DNA from: Affinibrenneria salicis
Lineage (GTDB): Bacteria > Pseudomonadota > Gammaproteobacteria > Enterobacterales > Enterobacteriaceae
DNA length: 64,000 nucleotides
Direction of reading: 5' to 3'
Assembly: GCF_008710095.1 (NCBI RefSeq)
Contig: NZ_VYKJ01000005.1
Span: forward strand, 189,375-253,374
The notes beneath the pieces were generated by a model that was not told the origin of the DNA, ran no database searches, and worked only from the letters and a program-made list of their open reading frames with translations. The first letter of the stretch is position 1. The number at the start of each line of letters is the position of its first letter. Shown piece after piece: positions 52,318 to 60,863 of this stretch. A program made the translations under genes and the position numbers.

Positions 52318-54327
52318 TTAAACGGGGCGGATACTTTCTTCGTCCAGTTCCGCGTCAAAAAAACGCCGCAGCGTTTGAATATTATTGTCACCAAGAATCG
52401 ACTGCCGCGCCTGCGCCAGTTTTTCTTCATAAATCGCCTGACGCCACTCCAGCGGAGTGCGCACCGCCGGATCGTCGTCTTCCACAATCGTCAGCTCAAC
52501 CGGCTTGCCGCGGTGCGCTTCCAGCGCCTCCGCCAGCGTTTTCTGCGCGGAAGGCGAATGCAGGTGGCGCTGGGAGGAACGCAGGTGCAGACAGATTTTA
52601 CCGGGTTCCTCCTGCTGTCTGAAAGCATTTAACGCCAGTTGCTGCACCAGCTTCGGCAGCGTCAGATGAGTAATTTCTTCCGCCCACGCGTCGCGCTCAA
52701 TGGCCTCTTCCGCCAGCCGCGCCGCCAGTTCGGGCGTTTTCTCATGTTCAAGCGCGGAACGCAGCGCTTTCGGCGTCGCCACCGATTCCTCGCTGACTTC
52801 CGGCTTGTTTTTCGCCCGCCAGCGGTAGGCTTCCGGTTTCGCCGCCTGCCCCGGGGATTTTTTGCCCACGCTCTGCTGACGGCGCTCAGTCGCCGAGGCT
52901 AAACGCTCCAGCGCTGAGGTTACCGGCCGCGTTTTTCCTGACGCCGCCGGTTCAGCCTTTTTTGTCGGGGGGGTGTCCTGTTTGCGTAACAGCTGACTGC
53001 GCGCCTGCAGCAGTTGAGCGGTCATGTCCGACAGCCCGGCGCCCGGCGCGTCTTGCCCCGGCCCGGCGGATGACGGCGCGGGACGGCTCGGCGCCGATGC
53101 GGCGGGCGCGGCAGCCGTCGCGGGCGAAACGACGCCTGGCGCCGCGGACGGTGCCGGCGCCGTATTTGATGCCTGAACCGCCTGGTCGCTGTGGGTCGCC
53201 GCCGCAAACGGCGCGGCGCCGGCGGGCGCCGCGGTCGGTTGACGCGGATTAAACGCCAGCGCGCGCAGCAGGGTCATTTCCACGCCCATGCGCCGATCGG
53301 GCGCGTAGGGCAGCTCTTTACGCCCGACCAGCATAATCTGATAGTACAGCTGCACATCGGCCGGCGGCAGCGCGCGCGCCAGTTCGCGCAGGCGCTGCTC
53401 AATCGCCGCGTAATCTTCGCTGGCGGCCGACGGCAGCAGTTGCACCATCGCAATACGGTGCAGCAGCGCGGAGATCTCGCCCAGCAGTCCTTCCCAGTCC
53501 ACACCGCGCGCCGCGGCCTGCTCCAGCTGCTCCATGACGCGGACGCCGTCGGCCTGCGCCAGCGCTTCGATAATCGCCAGCGGCTGTTCGTCGTCCAGCG
53601 TGCCCAGCATCTGACTGACCGCCGCGTTCGTCACCTGCCCCTGCCCCATGGCGATGGCCTGATCGGTCAGGCTGAGCGCGTCTCGCAGACTGCCGTCCGC
53701 CGCACGCGCCAGCAGCTGCAGCGCACGCGCCTCGCTGGCGATCTGCTCCGCCTGCAACACATGTTCCAGATGGGCGCGTATCTGTTCCACGTCCAGCGCG
53801 CGCAGATGGAATTGCAGACAGCGGGAAAGGATGGTGACCGGCAGTTTCTGCGGATCGGTCGTCGCCAGCAGAAACTTGACGTGCGGCGGCGGCTCTTCCA
53901 GCGTCTTCAGCAACGCGTTGAAGCTATGCCGCGACAGCATATGCACTTCATCGATCAGATAGACCTTGAAGCGCCCGCGCGCCGGCGCGTACTGCACGTT
54001 GTCCAGCAGATCGCGGGTATCTTCGACTTTAGTGCGCGAAGCGGCATCGATTTCTATCAGATCAACAAACCGCCCCTGTTCAATTTCGCGACAGTTTTCG
54101 CATTGCCCGCAGGGCGTCGCCGTGATGCCGTGCTCACAGTTCAGTCCTTTCGCCAGCAAACGGGCAATAGTGGTCTTCCCCACCCCGCGCGTACCCGAAA
54201 ACAGGTAGGCATGGTGAATTCGACCCAGAGAGAGGCCATTCGCCAGCGCGGTCAGCACATGCTGCTGGCCCACCACGTCGGCAAAGGTTTGAGGGCGCCA
54301 CTTACGGGCAAGAACCTGATAGCTCAT
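52318..54327 (-). CDS. dnaX: DNA polymerase III subunits tau and gamma
   Basis: DnaX gives the clamp-loader ATPase subunits: full-length tau (669 residues here) and a frameshifted gamma of about 458. The N-terminal AAA+ part has Walker A GTRGVGKTT, a four-Cys zinc module (CEHGITATPCGQCENC), Walker B LIDEVH and the SRC sensor (ILSRCLQF). A Pro/Ala-rich linker (about 365-450), longer than in E. coli, precedes tau-specific domains that bind DnaB and the alpha subunit and end DAELDEESIRPV. The ATG at 54327 matches E. coli (MSYQVLARKWRPQ); the TTG one codon earlier is not used. ybaB and recR follow. Confidence 0.97.
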   Translation of the reverse strand: MSYQVLARKWRPQTFADVVGQQHVLTALANGLSLGRIHHAYLFSGTRGVGKTTIARLLAKGLNCEHGITATPCGQCENCREIEQGRFVDLIEIDAASRTKVEDTRDLLDNVQYAPARGRFKVYLIDEVHMLSRHSFNALLKTLEEPPPHVKFLLATTDPQKLPVTILSRCLQFHLRALDVEQIRAHLEHVLQAEQIASEARALQLLARAADGSLRDALSLTDQAIAMGQGQVTNAAVSQMLGTLDDEQPLAIIEALAQADGVRVMEQLEQAAARGVDWEGLLGEISALLHRIAMVQLLPSAASEDYAAIEQRLRELARALPPADVQLYYQIMLVGRKELPYAPDRRMGVEMTLLRALAFNPRQPTAAPAGAAPFAAATHSDQAVQASNTAPAPSAAPGVVSPATAAAPAASAPSRPAPSSAGPGQDAPGAGLSDMTAQLLQARSQLLRKQDTPPTKKAEPAASGKTRPVTSALERLASATERRQQSVGKKSPGQAAKPEAYRWRAKNKPEVSEESVATPKALRSALEHEKTPELAARLAEEAIERDAWAEEITHLTLPKLVQQLALNAFRQQEEPGKICLHLRSSQRHLHSPSAQKTLAEALEAHRGKPVELTIVEDDDPAVRTPLEWRQAIYEEKLAQARQSILGDNNIQTLRRFFDAELDEESIRPV
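52922..52963 (-). promoter_or_regulatory. Programmed -1 frameshift signal in dnaX
   Basis: The slippery heptamer A-AAA-AAG (52963-52957, codons 456-457) lies in the tau reading frame. A -1 slip gives Gly and then an immediate TGA (52954-52952), making gamma of about 458 residues. Five bases after the heptamer, ACCGGC (52951-52946) pairs with GCCGGT (52927-52922) as the stimulatory stem, and a Shine-Dalgarno-like AGGA lies about a dozen bases upstream. All three parts match the E. coli dnaX signal. Confidence 0.9.
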
Positions 54328-54368
54328 CAATACCGCAACAGTTGAGTTATTGAAGGGGTCATGCTAAC

Positions 54369-54396
54369 ACAGCCACGCCGTTATCGGCGAGGCTGT
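54369..54396. repeat. Hairpin in the apt-dnaX spacer
   Basis: ACAGCC-A-CGCCG and CGGCG-A-GGCTGT form a stem of 11 pairs with one mismatch and a TTAT loop, about 40 bases upstream of the dnaX start. There is no T-run. It may be an RNA leader structure or a weak terminator for apt. Confidence 0.35.
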
Positions 54397-54558
54397 TATG
54401 CGTGGAAGCGGGTCCGCGCCGGGCGTGAAAACCGCCGGCCGGCCAGCGCCGGATGGCATCGGAACGACGCGCAACGCAGTTTGCGCCGGCGCGCCCCGCC
54501 GCGGGGCGAGCGCGAACCGGCTCAACACGGAGAAGACATTCGCCTGACGGGCGGATGA

Positions 54559-55113
54559 TTAATGGCCGGGAAAGTCGACGAGGCTATAGCAGTCCACACC
54601 CATATTTTCCAGACGCTGCGCGCCGCCTAAATCAAACAGATTAATCACAAACGCCGCGTGGGTTACGCTGCCGCCCAGTTGGCGGATCAGTTTGACCGTG
54701 GCTTCGACCGTGCCGCCGGTGGCCAGCAGATCGTCAATCACCAGCACATTATCCTGCGGTTTAATCGAGTCGCGATGAATCTCCAGGCTGTCCTGGCCAT
54801 ACTCCAGATCGTAGGTCTCTTTGAGGGTTTCGCGCGGCAGCTTGCCCGGCTTGCGCACGGGCACGAAGCCTACGCCCAGCGCCAGCGCCACCGGCGCACC
54901 AAACAGAAAACCGCGTGCTTCGGTGCCGACCACTTTCGTGATGCCGGCGTCGCGGTAGCGGCTGGTCAGCATCTCTATGCTGGCGGCATAGGCCGCAGGC
55001 TCTTCCAGCAGCGAGGTGATATCGCGAAACAGGATGCCCGGCTTCGGATAGTCGGGAATGCTTTTGATGCTGTTTTTAATCAAATCGATCTGCTGCGCTG
55101 TTGCAGTCATCAT
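54559..55113 (-). CDS. apt: Adenine phosphoribosyltransferase
   Basis: Apt makes AMP from adenine and PRPP for purine salvage. The 184-residue protein carries the PRPP-binding motif [13 protein letters not shown] (about 123-135), [14 protein letters not shown] and the flexible loop [19 protein letters not shown]. Two adjacent ATGs (55113, 55110) are possible; CAGG lies seven bases before the first. It precedes dnaX by about 230 bases on the same strand, as in E. coli. Confidence 0.97.
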   Translation of the reverse strand: MMTATAQQIDLIKNSIKSIPDYPKPGILFRDITSLLEEPAAYAASIEMLTSRYRDAGITKVVGTEARGFLFGAPVALALGVGFVPVRKPGKLPRETLKETYDLEYGQDSLEIHRDSIKPQDNVLVIDDLLATGGTVEATVKLIRQLGGSVTHAAFVINLFDLGGAQRLENMGVDCYSLVDFPGH

Positions 55114-55276
55114 GTCTATGCCTGATAAAACGTTCTGAACATAACTTAACGCGCGATTCTTCCATCGCCTCTCCCCGACGGGCCGAACGGCACACGTGAG
55201 ACGAGAAATGCAATTCGCGCACGAAAACGCTCAAATCTAGTCAAACTGCCGGTCAATTGCAACCTTCGGCCCGATC

Positions 55277-55687
55277 TCAGCGCGACTTTTGTTGCTCCGG
55301 ATCAATAACCGGCAGCCGCAGCATAAAGGTCAGCAGAATAGCCAGAATCAACAGCAATACTCCTCTGACCCACGTGACCTCCACCAGCCAGAGCGAAAGC
55401 GCGAACGTCGCAAGAATCAGGGTCACCGCTTTCCACTTCGCGCCCGGCGGCAGCGCCCGGTGTTGCTGCCAGTGGCGCAAATACGAGCCGAACCAGGAGC
55501 GGTACAGCAGCCAGTCGTGAAACCGCGGGGACGAGCGGGCGAAACACCAGGCCGCCAGCAACAGAAACGGCGTGGTGGGCAATATCGGCAGCACAACGCC
55601 AAGCGTCGCCAACACCACGGCCAGCCAGCCGGCCGCCACCAGAAGAGCGCGATACAACCTGTTGTTTTTTATCCTGCGCGCGTGCAT
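55277..55687 (-). CDS. ybaN: DUF454 inner-membrane protein YbaN
   Basis: This 136-residue protein has two hydrophobic stretches at 15-50 (LLVAAGWLAVVLATLGVVLPILPTTPFLLLAAWCFA) and 90-125 (LILATFALSLWLVEVTWVRGVLLLILAILLTFML). The signature LGVVLPILPTTPFLLLAAWCFARSSPRFHDWL is that of the DUF454/YbaN family. Function is unknown. It sits between apt and priC, the E. coli position, and is divergent from priC. Confidence 0.92.
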   Translation of the reverse strand: MHARRIKNNRLYRALLVAAGWLAVVLATLGVVLPILPTTPFLLLAAWCFARSSPRFHDWLLYRSWFGSYLRHWQQHRALPPGAKWKAVTLILATFALSLWLVEVTWVRGVLLLILAILLTFMLRLPVIDPEQQKSR

Positions 55688-55803
55688 AACACAGCCCCTC
55701 TATCACTAATGACCAACACGGGTTACTCTTCAGCTTAGAATCCGCCCGCCTGGGCCGCCCGGCGGCGGGACAGACAACGCGGGTCATCAATGAAGGAATT
55801 GAC

Positions 55804-56340
55804 GTGAATACTCACACACTGCTGCAAACGCTTGATAAACAGGTATCCGACCTGGCCGGCTCGCTCGAACCGCTGGCCGACCGGCCTGTGGCGCAATCGC
55901 GTTTCGACCGTCAGTTGTTCACCAGTTATGGCACCCGAATGCACGATTATCTTTGCGAAATTCAGCGCAATCTGCAACACCTGCATCGCTTCGTTGCCGA
56001 ACAGCGCGTCGAACGCGTCGCCTTTATGGCGCAAAAACTGGTTGAACAGATCGCCGCGCTGCAGCGCGAGGTCGCCACACAGCGCCTGCGCCGCCAGGAG
56101 CGGCCGCGCGCGGAGGCGCCGGCGGACCTCTATCATAAACTGGCCGAACATCAGGATTATGAGCGGCGCCTGCAGGCGATGATTCAGGATCGCGAAAGCC
56201 TGCTGAGTCGGCAGACGCGGCTGGACGAACAGCGCCGCCTGCAGCAGGAGCTGGCGGCGCTGGAAGGACGCCTGACGCGCTGCCGCGGCGCGCTGCTGCG
56301 CATTGAACGTCAGATCGAGCGGCTGGAACAGGGATTTTAA
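55804..56340 (+). CDS. priC: Primosomal replication protein PriC
   Basis: PriC helps reload DnaB at stalled replication forks and binds SSB. The 178-residue protein is almost entirely helical and rich in Arg, Glu and Gln, with family segments RFDRQLFTSYGTRMHDYLCEIQRNLQHL and LYHKLAEHQDYERRLQAMIQDRE. The start is a GTG at 55804 with AAGGAA five bases upstream; no in-frame ATG fits. ybaM follows after 76 bases. Confidence 0.93.
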   Translation: MNTHTLLQTLDKQVSDLAGSLEPLADRPVAQSRFDRQLFTSYGTRMHDYLCEIQRNLQHLHRFVAEQRVERVAFMAQKLVEQIAALQREVATQRLRRQERPRAEAPADLYHKLAEHQDYERRLQAMIQDRESLLSRQTRLDEQRRLQQELAALEGRLTRCRGALLRIERQIERLEQGF

Positions 56341-56416
56341 TTTCAGCGGGTTTGCGCGCTCTGCTATAAAATAAAAATAAACAGCAAACGCCGTCGCCCC
56401 CGCTCAGAGGAAATCC

Positions 56417-56587
56417 ATGTCGCTGGAAAATGCCCCGCCCGACGTCAAACTGGCCGTCGACCTGATTATGTTGCTGGAAAGCAATGACGTTGATCCCGCC
56501 ATCGTACTGGCCGCGCTGGAGATCGTGCGGCGCGACTATGAACAAAAGGCGCGCCGGCAAAACGCCGGGGCGCCCGACGCGCGCTAG
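56417..56587 (+). CDS. ybaM: Small DUF2496 protein YbaM
   Basis: A 56-codon gene starts at ATG 56417 and ends at TAG 56585-56587. The product begins [20 protein letters not shown] and continues [20 protein letters not shown], closely matching E. coli YbaM (53 residues, [20 protein letters not shown]). GAGG lies eight bases upstream. The protein is short, acidic in the middle and basic at the end, probably helical, with unknown function. It lies downstream of priC as in E. coli and converges on mscK. Confidence 0.94.
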   Translation: MSLENAPPDVKLAVDLIMLLESNDVDPAIVLAALEIVRRDYEQKARRQNAGAPDAR

Positions 56588-56604
56588 CGCTCCCGGGGCG
56601 CGCC

Positions 56605-59600
56605 TCAGGCGCTGCCGTCCACGCCCGGAATCGATTTGTATTCAACCGTCTGCGTTTTCACCTCATCCCCCTGCGTATTGTGCAGATACACTTCCAGCTG
56701 ATTGAAGGCGATATTGATATCGTTCTCGCGACATAACCGATCGATACTGCGGTTAAGCTCATCGACGGTATAGCTGCGATCGCGCAGCTCCCGCACGTAG
56801 AGCCGCAGTTCATGATCGAGCGTGCTGGCGCCGAATTTAAGGAAAAACACCTGGGGTTCCGGCTCGGTCATCACGCGCGGGTTATCGCGCGCCGCGCGCA
56901 GCAGCACCTCTTTCACCTTGTCCAGATCGGATCCATAGGCCACGCCGAGATTAATCAGCACCCGCGTGATGGTATCGGACAGCGACCAGTTGATCAGACG
57001 TTCGGTGACGAAGGCCTTATTCGGGATAATCACCTCTTTACGATCGAAATCAGTGATGGTGGTGGCGCGAATGCGGATTTTACTGACCGTACCGGAAAAA
57101 TTGCCGATGGTAATCGTATCGCCGATACGCACCGGCCGCTCGAACAGAATGATCAGCCCCGACACGAAGTTAGCAAAGATCTCCTGCAAGCCGAACCCGA
57201 GCCCGACCGACAGCGCCGCCACCAGCCACTGAAGTTTATCCCAGGAAACGCCGAGCGCGCCCAGCGCCGTCACCGCGCCCACGCCGGTAATCATATAGGT
57301 CAGCATGGTGGTAACGGCGTAGGACGTGCCCTGACGCAGCTGCAGCCGGGACAATACCAGCACCTCCAGCAGCCCCGGCAGGTTGCGGGTCATGACGTAA
57401 GCCACGACGACGGCCACCAGCGCCAGCAGCAGGCTGCCCAACGTCACCGGCTGCAGAACCGCATTGCCGGCGACCGTGCTGTTGTAGTGCCAGAGCGTCA
57501 CGCTATCCAGATAAGAGATCACTGTGACCAGATCGGACCAAATCCAGTAGAAGACGCAGGTAAATAACAGCAGCAATAGCATGGTCGTCAGGCGTAGTGA
57601 TTGCTGACTAATCTGTTCCAGCGCCAGCGGCGGCTCGGGCACCGGTTCATTGCCCTCCGCCCCCTCTTTCGCCATGTTCTGGCGACGGGCCAGCGCGCGC
57701 CGGTAGGCCAATCGCCGCGCGGCCACGCTCAGCCCGCGAATAGCGGTCAGATAAACGACATTCCAGACGATGAGTAAATACAGGCTGTTAATCCAGCGCC
57801 CGGCCAGACGCAGCGTCGTATAAAAGTAACCACTCACCATCAACCCAATCAGCGCCACCGGGATGGCGGCCATGACGGTAATGACAATCAGCCGAACGGC
57901 ATGCGTATTTTTCTCGCGCCAGCTGTCGCGGCACAGCGGGAAAACAAGAATGCCGAGCAAAATCAGATTACACACGATCACCAGTTGACCAATCACGTCG
58001 CCCCCCAGATAGAGCGGCGCGTTTTCGCCGAGGGTCGACCAGAACATCAGCGGCAGCATCGCCGCGCCCAGCCGCAGAGTCTGCCGCCGGTAGTGGGCGC
58101 ACAGCATGGACGACATCAGGAAATGGCGCTCATTGATGCCGCCCGGCTCCAGCGTGCGCCGGGTCAGACCAAACACCAGCCACAGCAACGCCAGATTCAG
58201 ACTCAGCGCCCAGCTGAAATTACTGATGTCGCTGTCGCTCTTTTTCAGCCACAGCCCCAGCGCCAGTATCAGCAGCGCGCCGGGCAACACGGTCAACAAC
58301 GCCAGCAGCAGAGCGCGCGGCGTATGCAGCTGGCTGTCGCGCTTTAATTGCCCGACGTCGGCCGACAACTGCTGGATCCAGGCGTCAATCGAACGCCGGC
58401 GCCATAAAATCAGCCCCGCCGCCAGCAGCAGCGGCACGACGAACAGCAGAGAGCTCAGCGCGCCGGACAACAGCTGGTCGAGCGAGACTTTTAGATTTAT
58501 CGCGCGGATTTGCTGTTTTAACGCCGACGGCAGATCTTTCAGCCAGCTGAAATCCATCGGTTTGTTGCTGCTGACCCAAAAAATTTGCTGCGTCAGCGTG
58601 TGCTGTAGCGAGGCGGTGACGTTGATCAGCTGCTGGCGGTTGATTTGCAGGTTGATTGCCAGCATCAGTTGATTGCCCAGTTGCTTATTCAGTTGATCGA
58701 GCAGTTCGCGCCGCATATCGACAATCTGCTCCAGCGCATCGGTGACTTCATCGTCGACCTGCGCCTTATTATTGCCGATCAATTGTTCGATATAGCGATC
58801 GCCGCGAAACAGCACGTCACGCTGTTGGTTAATCTCAAACTGTTCGATGCGCAGATCTGCGATTTGCGCGCTCATGTCGCCCATCGCGTCGGCCGACGGC
58901 AGACTCAGTTGCTGCTGATAGAGAATGCGCGACAGCAGCAGGCTGCCTTTTAATACCGAAACCTGCTCTTTCAGGTTACGCTCGGACTGCAGCGCCCTAT
59001 CGAGCCAGTTTTTTACCTGAATGCTCTGCTGCACCAGGTTATTGCCGGCCTGAGTAGCCTGAATCAACCGCTGACTGAGCTGGTGATTCATCTCCAGTTC
59101 GGACTTCACCAGCGGGTTTTCCTGAATGCGCTGGGTATCTTCGGAAGACTGCGCCTCGCGCGCCGTTTTCTCGGACAGGTTCAGCCGTTTACCGCTGATC
59201 ACGCTCTGCAGCGCCTGCGCCAGCCGCTCCTGCTGGTTAATCTGCGCCGCCGTGTAGTCGCGCTGTTTCTGCAGCAGATCCTGCAGGGTGGTATTCACCT
59301 CCAGGCTTTTCAGCTGTTGCTCCATCTGCAGGCTGAGCAGCGCCAGTTCGGCCTGCAGCATCATCTGCTGGCTGGGGCGCAATATATCCTGAGTCGGCCC
59401 CAGCCCGTTGAGCTGATTACGCAGCGTCTGACTGCGCTGCGAGGCGGAATACATGGCGTTCTGCACTCGCTCCGGCTGAGTCTGCAGCGAAATCAGTTGG
59501 CTGTTGTAGGTCGCGAGGTTTTCCTGCGCCGACTGTAAATTGTCCAGCGTTTCGTTGAGGCGCGCCTCCAGTTGACGCAGCGACAGCTGCGCCAGGTCCT

Positions 59601-59991
59601 GCTGAGCGGCGTCGTTGGCGTTGCTCAAATCGGCCATACTGGTTTCGATCTGGCGCAATTTCGTCGGCGCCTGCGCAGCCTGTTGCTTAATCTGGTTGGT
59701 TTCCTGACGCACGCGATCGATCGCATCCAGCAGCTCCAGCGTGCGGGTTAAATCCTGCTGCGTCAGCTTATCGACCGGCGTCAGACTCTTCTGTTTGTTC
59801 AGGGCGTCAATACGGGACTGCACCTCGTTGCGGGTCGGCAGATCGCTGCTGGTGGCCGCCGGCGCCGGCGCGGCGGAGAGCAAGACCAGCAGCAGGCACA
59901 GCGTCGCCGTCAGCAGATAACGACCCAGACGGGAAATGCGCAGCGGGAATGAAAGCGGGAACTCAGCAAAAAAACGCGATTGGATACTCAT
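56605..59991 (-). CDS. mscK: Potassium-dependent mechanosensitive channel MscK (KefA)
   Basis: MscK opens under membrane tension in high external potassium to protect against hypo-osmotic shock. The 1128-residue protein has a signal peptide (about 1-46), a long periplasmic coiled-coil domain (about 50-475), about eleven membrane helices, and a C-terminal MscS core (about 920-1090) with GLGFGLQEIFANFVSGLIILFERP, RIGDTITIGNFSGTVSKIRIRATTITDFDRKEVIIPN. Length is close to E. coli MscK (1120). It is a single gene convergent with ybaM and upstream of nothing on its strand except acrR. Confidence 0.95.
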   Translation of the reverse strand: MSIQSRFFAEFPLSFPLRISRLGRYLLTATLCLLLVLLSAAPAPAATSSDLPTRNEVQSRIDALNKQKSLTPVDKLTQQDLTRTLELLDAIDRVRQETNQIKQQAAQAPTKLRQIETSMADLSNANDAAQQDLAQLSLRQLEARLNETLDNLQSAQENLATYNSQLISLQTQPERVQNAMYSASQRSQTLRNQLNGLGPTQDILRPSQQMMLQAELALLSLQMEQQLKSLEVNTTLQDLLQKQRDYTAAQINQQERLAQALQSVISGKRLNLSEKTAREAQSSEDTQRIQENPLVKSELEMNHQLSQRLIQATQAGNNLVQQSIQVKNWLDRALQSERNLKEQVSVLKGSLLLSRILYQQQLSLPSADAMGDMSAQIADLRIEQFEINQQRDVLFRGDRYIEQLIGNNKAQVDDEVTDALEQIVDMRRELLDQLNKQLGNQLMLAINLQINRQQLINVTASLQHTLTQQIFWVSSNKPMDFSWLKDLPSALKQQIRAINLKVSLDQLLSGALSSLLFVVPLLLAAGLILWRRRSIDAWIQQLSADVGQLKRDSQLHTPRALLLALLTVLPGALLILALGLWLKKSDSDISNFSWALSLNLALLWLVFGLTRRTLEPGGINERHFLMSSMLCAHYRRQTLRLGAAMLPLMFWSTLGENAPLYLGGDVIGQLVIVCNLILLGILVFPLCRDSWREKNTHAVRLIVITVMAAIPVALIGLMVSGYFYTTLRLAGRWINSLYLLIVWNVVYLTAIRGLSVAARRLAYRRALARRQNMAKEGAEGNEPVPEPPLALEQISQQSLRLTTMLLLLLFTCVFYWIWSDLVTVISYLDSVTLWHYNSTVAGNAVLQPVTLGSLLLALVAVVVAYVMTRNLPGLLEVLVLSRLQLRQGTSYAVTTMLTYMITGVGAVTALGALGVSWDKLQWLVAALSVGLGFGLQEIFANFVSGLIILFERPVRIGDTITIGNFSGTVSKIRIRATTITDFDRKEVIIPNKAFVTERLINWSLSDTITRVLINLGVAYGSDLDKVKEVLLRAARDNPRVMTEPEPQVFFLKFGASTLDHELRLYVRELRDRSYTVDELNRSIDRLCRENDINIAFNQLEVYLHNTQGDEVKTQTVEYKSIPGVDGSA

Positions 59992-60079
59992 GGTACAAAG
60001 TCATGCATAGCAGCGAAGATGGGTCAGATTAGCACGTAACGCCGGCGGGCAGATAGCGCTACGCGCAGTTTCGCTCGAC

Positions 60080-60721
60080 TCAGACGGCCGCCGAACGCAG
60101 CGCCGGGCTGAGGCGCAACATATCCAGAAAGGCATCCACCAGCGCCGGCGCGGATGCGTAAATATCAAAGCTGTCGGGCATAAACAGCCAGTTCTCCATC
60201 ACGCCGGTGAAATAGGCGCGCAGCGTGACGGCGGCGTGCCGTATGTGCATATCGGCCGGCAGTTGTTCATAGTCGACGCAGCGCGTCAGATCTTCTTCAA
60301 TGCACGTATAGCCGAGGTGGTAAAACTCCTTGCGAACATTATATGAAGATAATATGTCGCCCACGAATTCACATTTGTGAAACAGGACTTCCATCATCAG
60401 GCGCCACTGACGATCGGCCTGAGTGGAACGCAACATGTAAATTAGCATTTCACGCAAAACATAAAGTGGATTATCAGGATATTTTGCCCGATACTCTTTA
60501 GCAATATTATGGACTTTTGATTCAGACTGCCCCCATATCGCACTAAATAATTCAGTTTTGTTTTTGAAATGCCAGTAAATAGCGCCACGGGTCACCCCGG
60601 CGGCATGGGCAATATCCGCCAGTGAAGTCGTCGACACGCCGCGCTCAGAAAACATCTGCAATGCGGCGTCGAGAATATGCTGACGTGTCTCCTGAGCCTG
60701 CTGTTTGGTTTTTCGTGCCAT
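60080..60721 (-). CDS. acrR: TetR-family repressor AcrR
   Basis: AcrR represses acrAB and itself and is released by drug ligands. The 213-residue protein has an N-terminal TetR helix-turn-helix (TRQHILDAALQMFSERGVSTTSLADIAHAAGVTRGAIYWHFKNKTELF, about 12-59) and a helical ligand-binding domain. The start ATGGCACG coincides with a marbox on the same DNA. It is divergent from acrA across a 142-base control region containing the AcrR operator. Confidence 0.96.
   Translation of the reverse strand: MARKTKQQAQETRQHILDAALQMFSERGVSTTSLADIAHAAGVTRGAIYWHFKNKTELFSAIWGQSESKVHNIAKEYRAKYPDNPLYVLREMLIYMLRSTQADRQWRLMMEVLFHKCEFVGDILSSYNVRKEFYHLGYTCIEEDLTRCVDYEQLPADMHIRHAAVTLRAYFTGVMENWLFMPDSFDIYASAPALVDAFLDMLRLSPALRSAAV
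60703..60721 (-). promoter_or_regulatory. Marbox (MarA/SoxS/Rob site) over the acrR start
   Basis: ATGGCACGAAAAACCAAAC agrees with the marbox consensus AYnGCACnnWnnRYYAAAY at every specified position. It overlaps the first codons of acrR, as the acrAB marbox does in E. coli, and lies upstream of the acrA promoter. Confidence 0.8.
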
Positions 60722-60747
60722 GATACTGTTTTTTAAACAAAGCCGGA

Positions 60748-60777
60748 TTTACATACATTCGCGAATGTATGTACTAT
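60748..60777 (+). promoter_or_regulatory. Candidate acrAB promoter
   Basis: TTTACA (60748-60753) and TACTAT (60772-60777) have an 18-base spacer that is almost completely filled by the AcrR operator, so AcrR binding would exclude RNA polymerase. The leader to the acrA ATG would be about 80 bases. Confidence 0.55.
60750..60773. promoter_or_regulatory. AcrR operator
   Basis: A perfect 24-base palindrome with arms TACATACATTCG and CGAATGTATGTA lies between the divergent acrR and acrA genes. It differs from the E. coli AcrR operator only in the central bases. Confidence 0.93.
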
Positions 60778-60863
60778 ATCACGCACAAATTATTATCGCA
60801 GCAATGGGTTTTAAAGCTTGTGATCCATTGATCAATACAAAATCGGACACTTGAGGTTTATCT

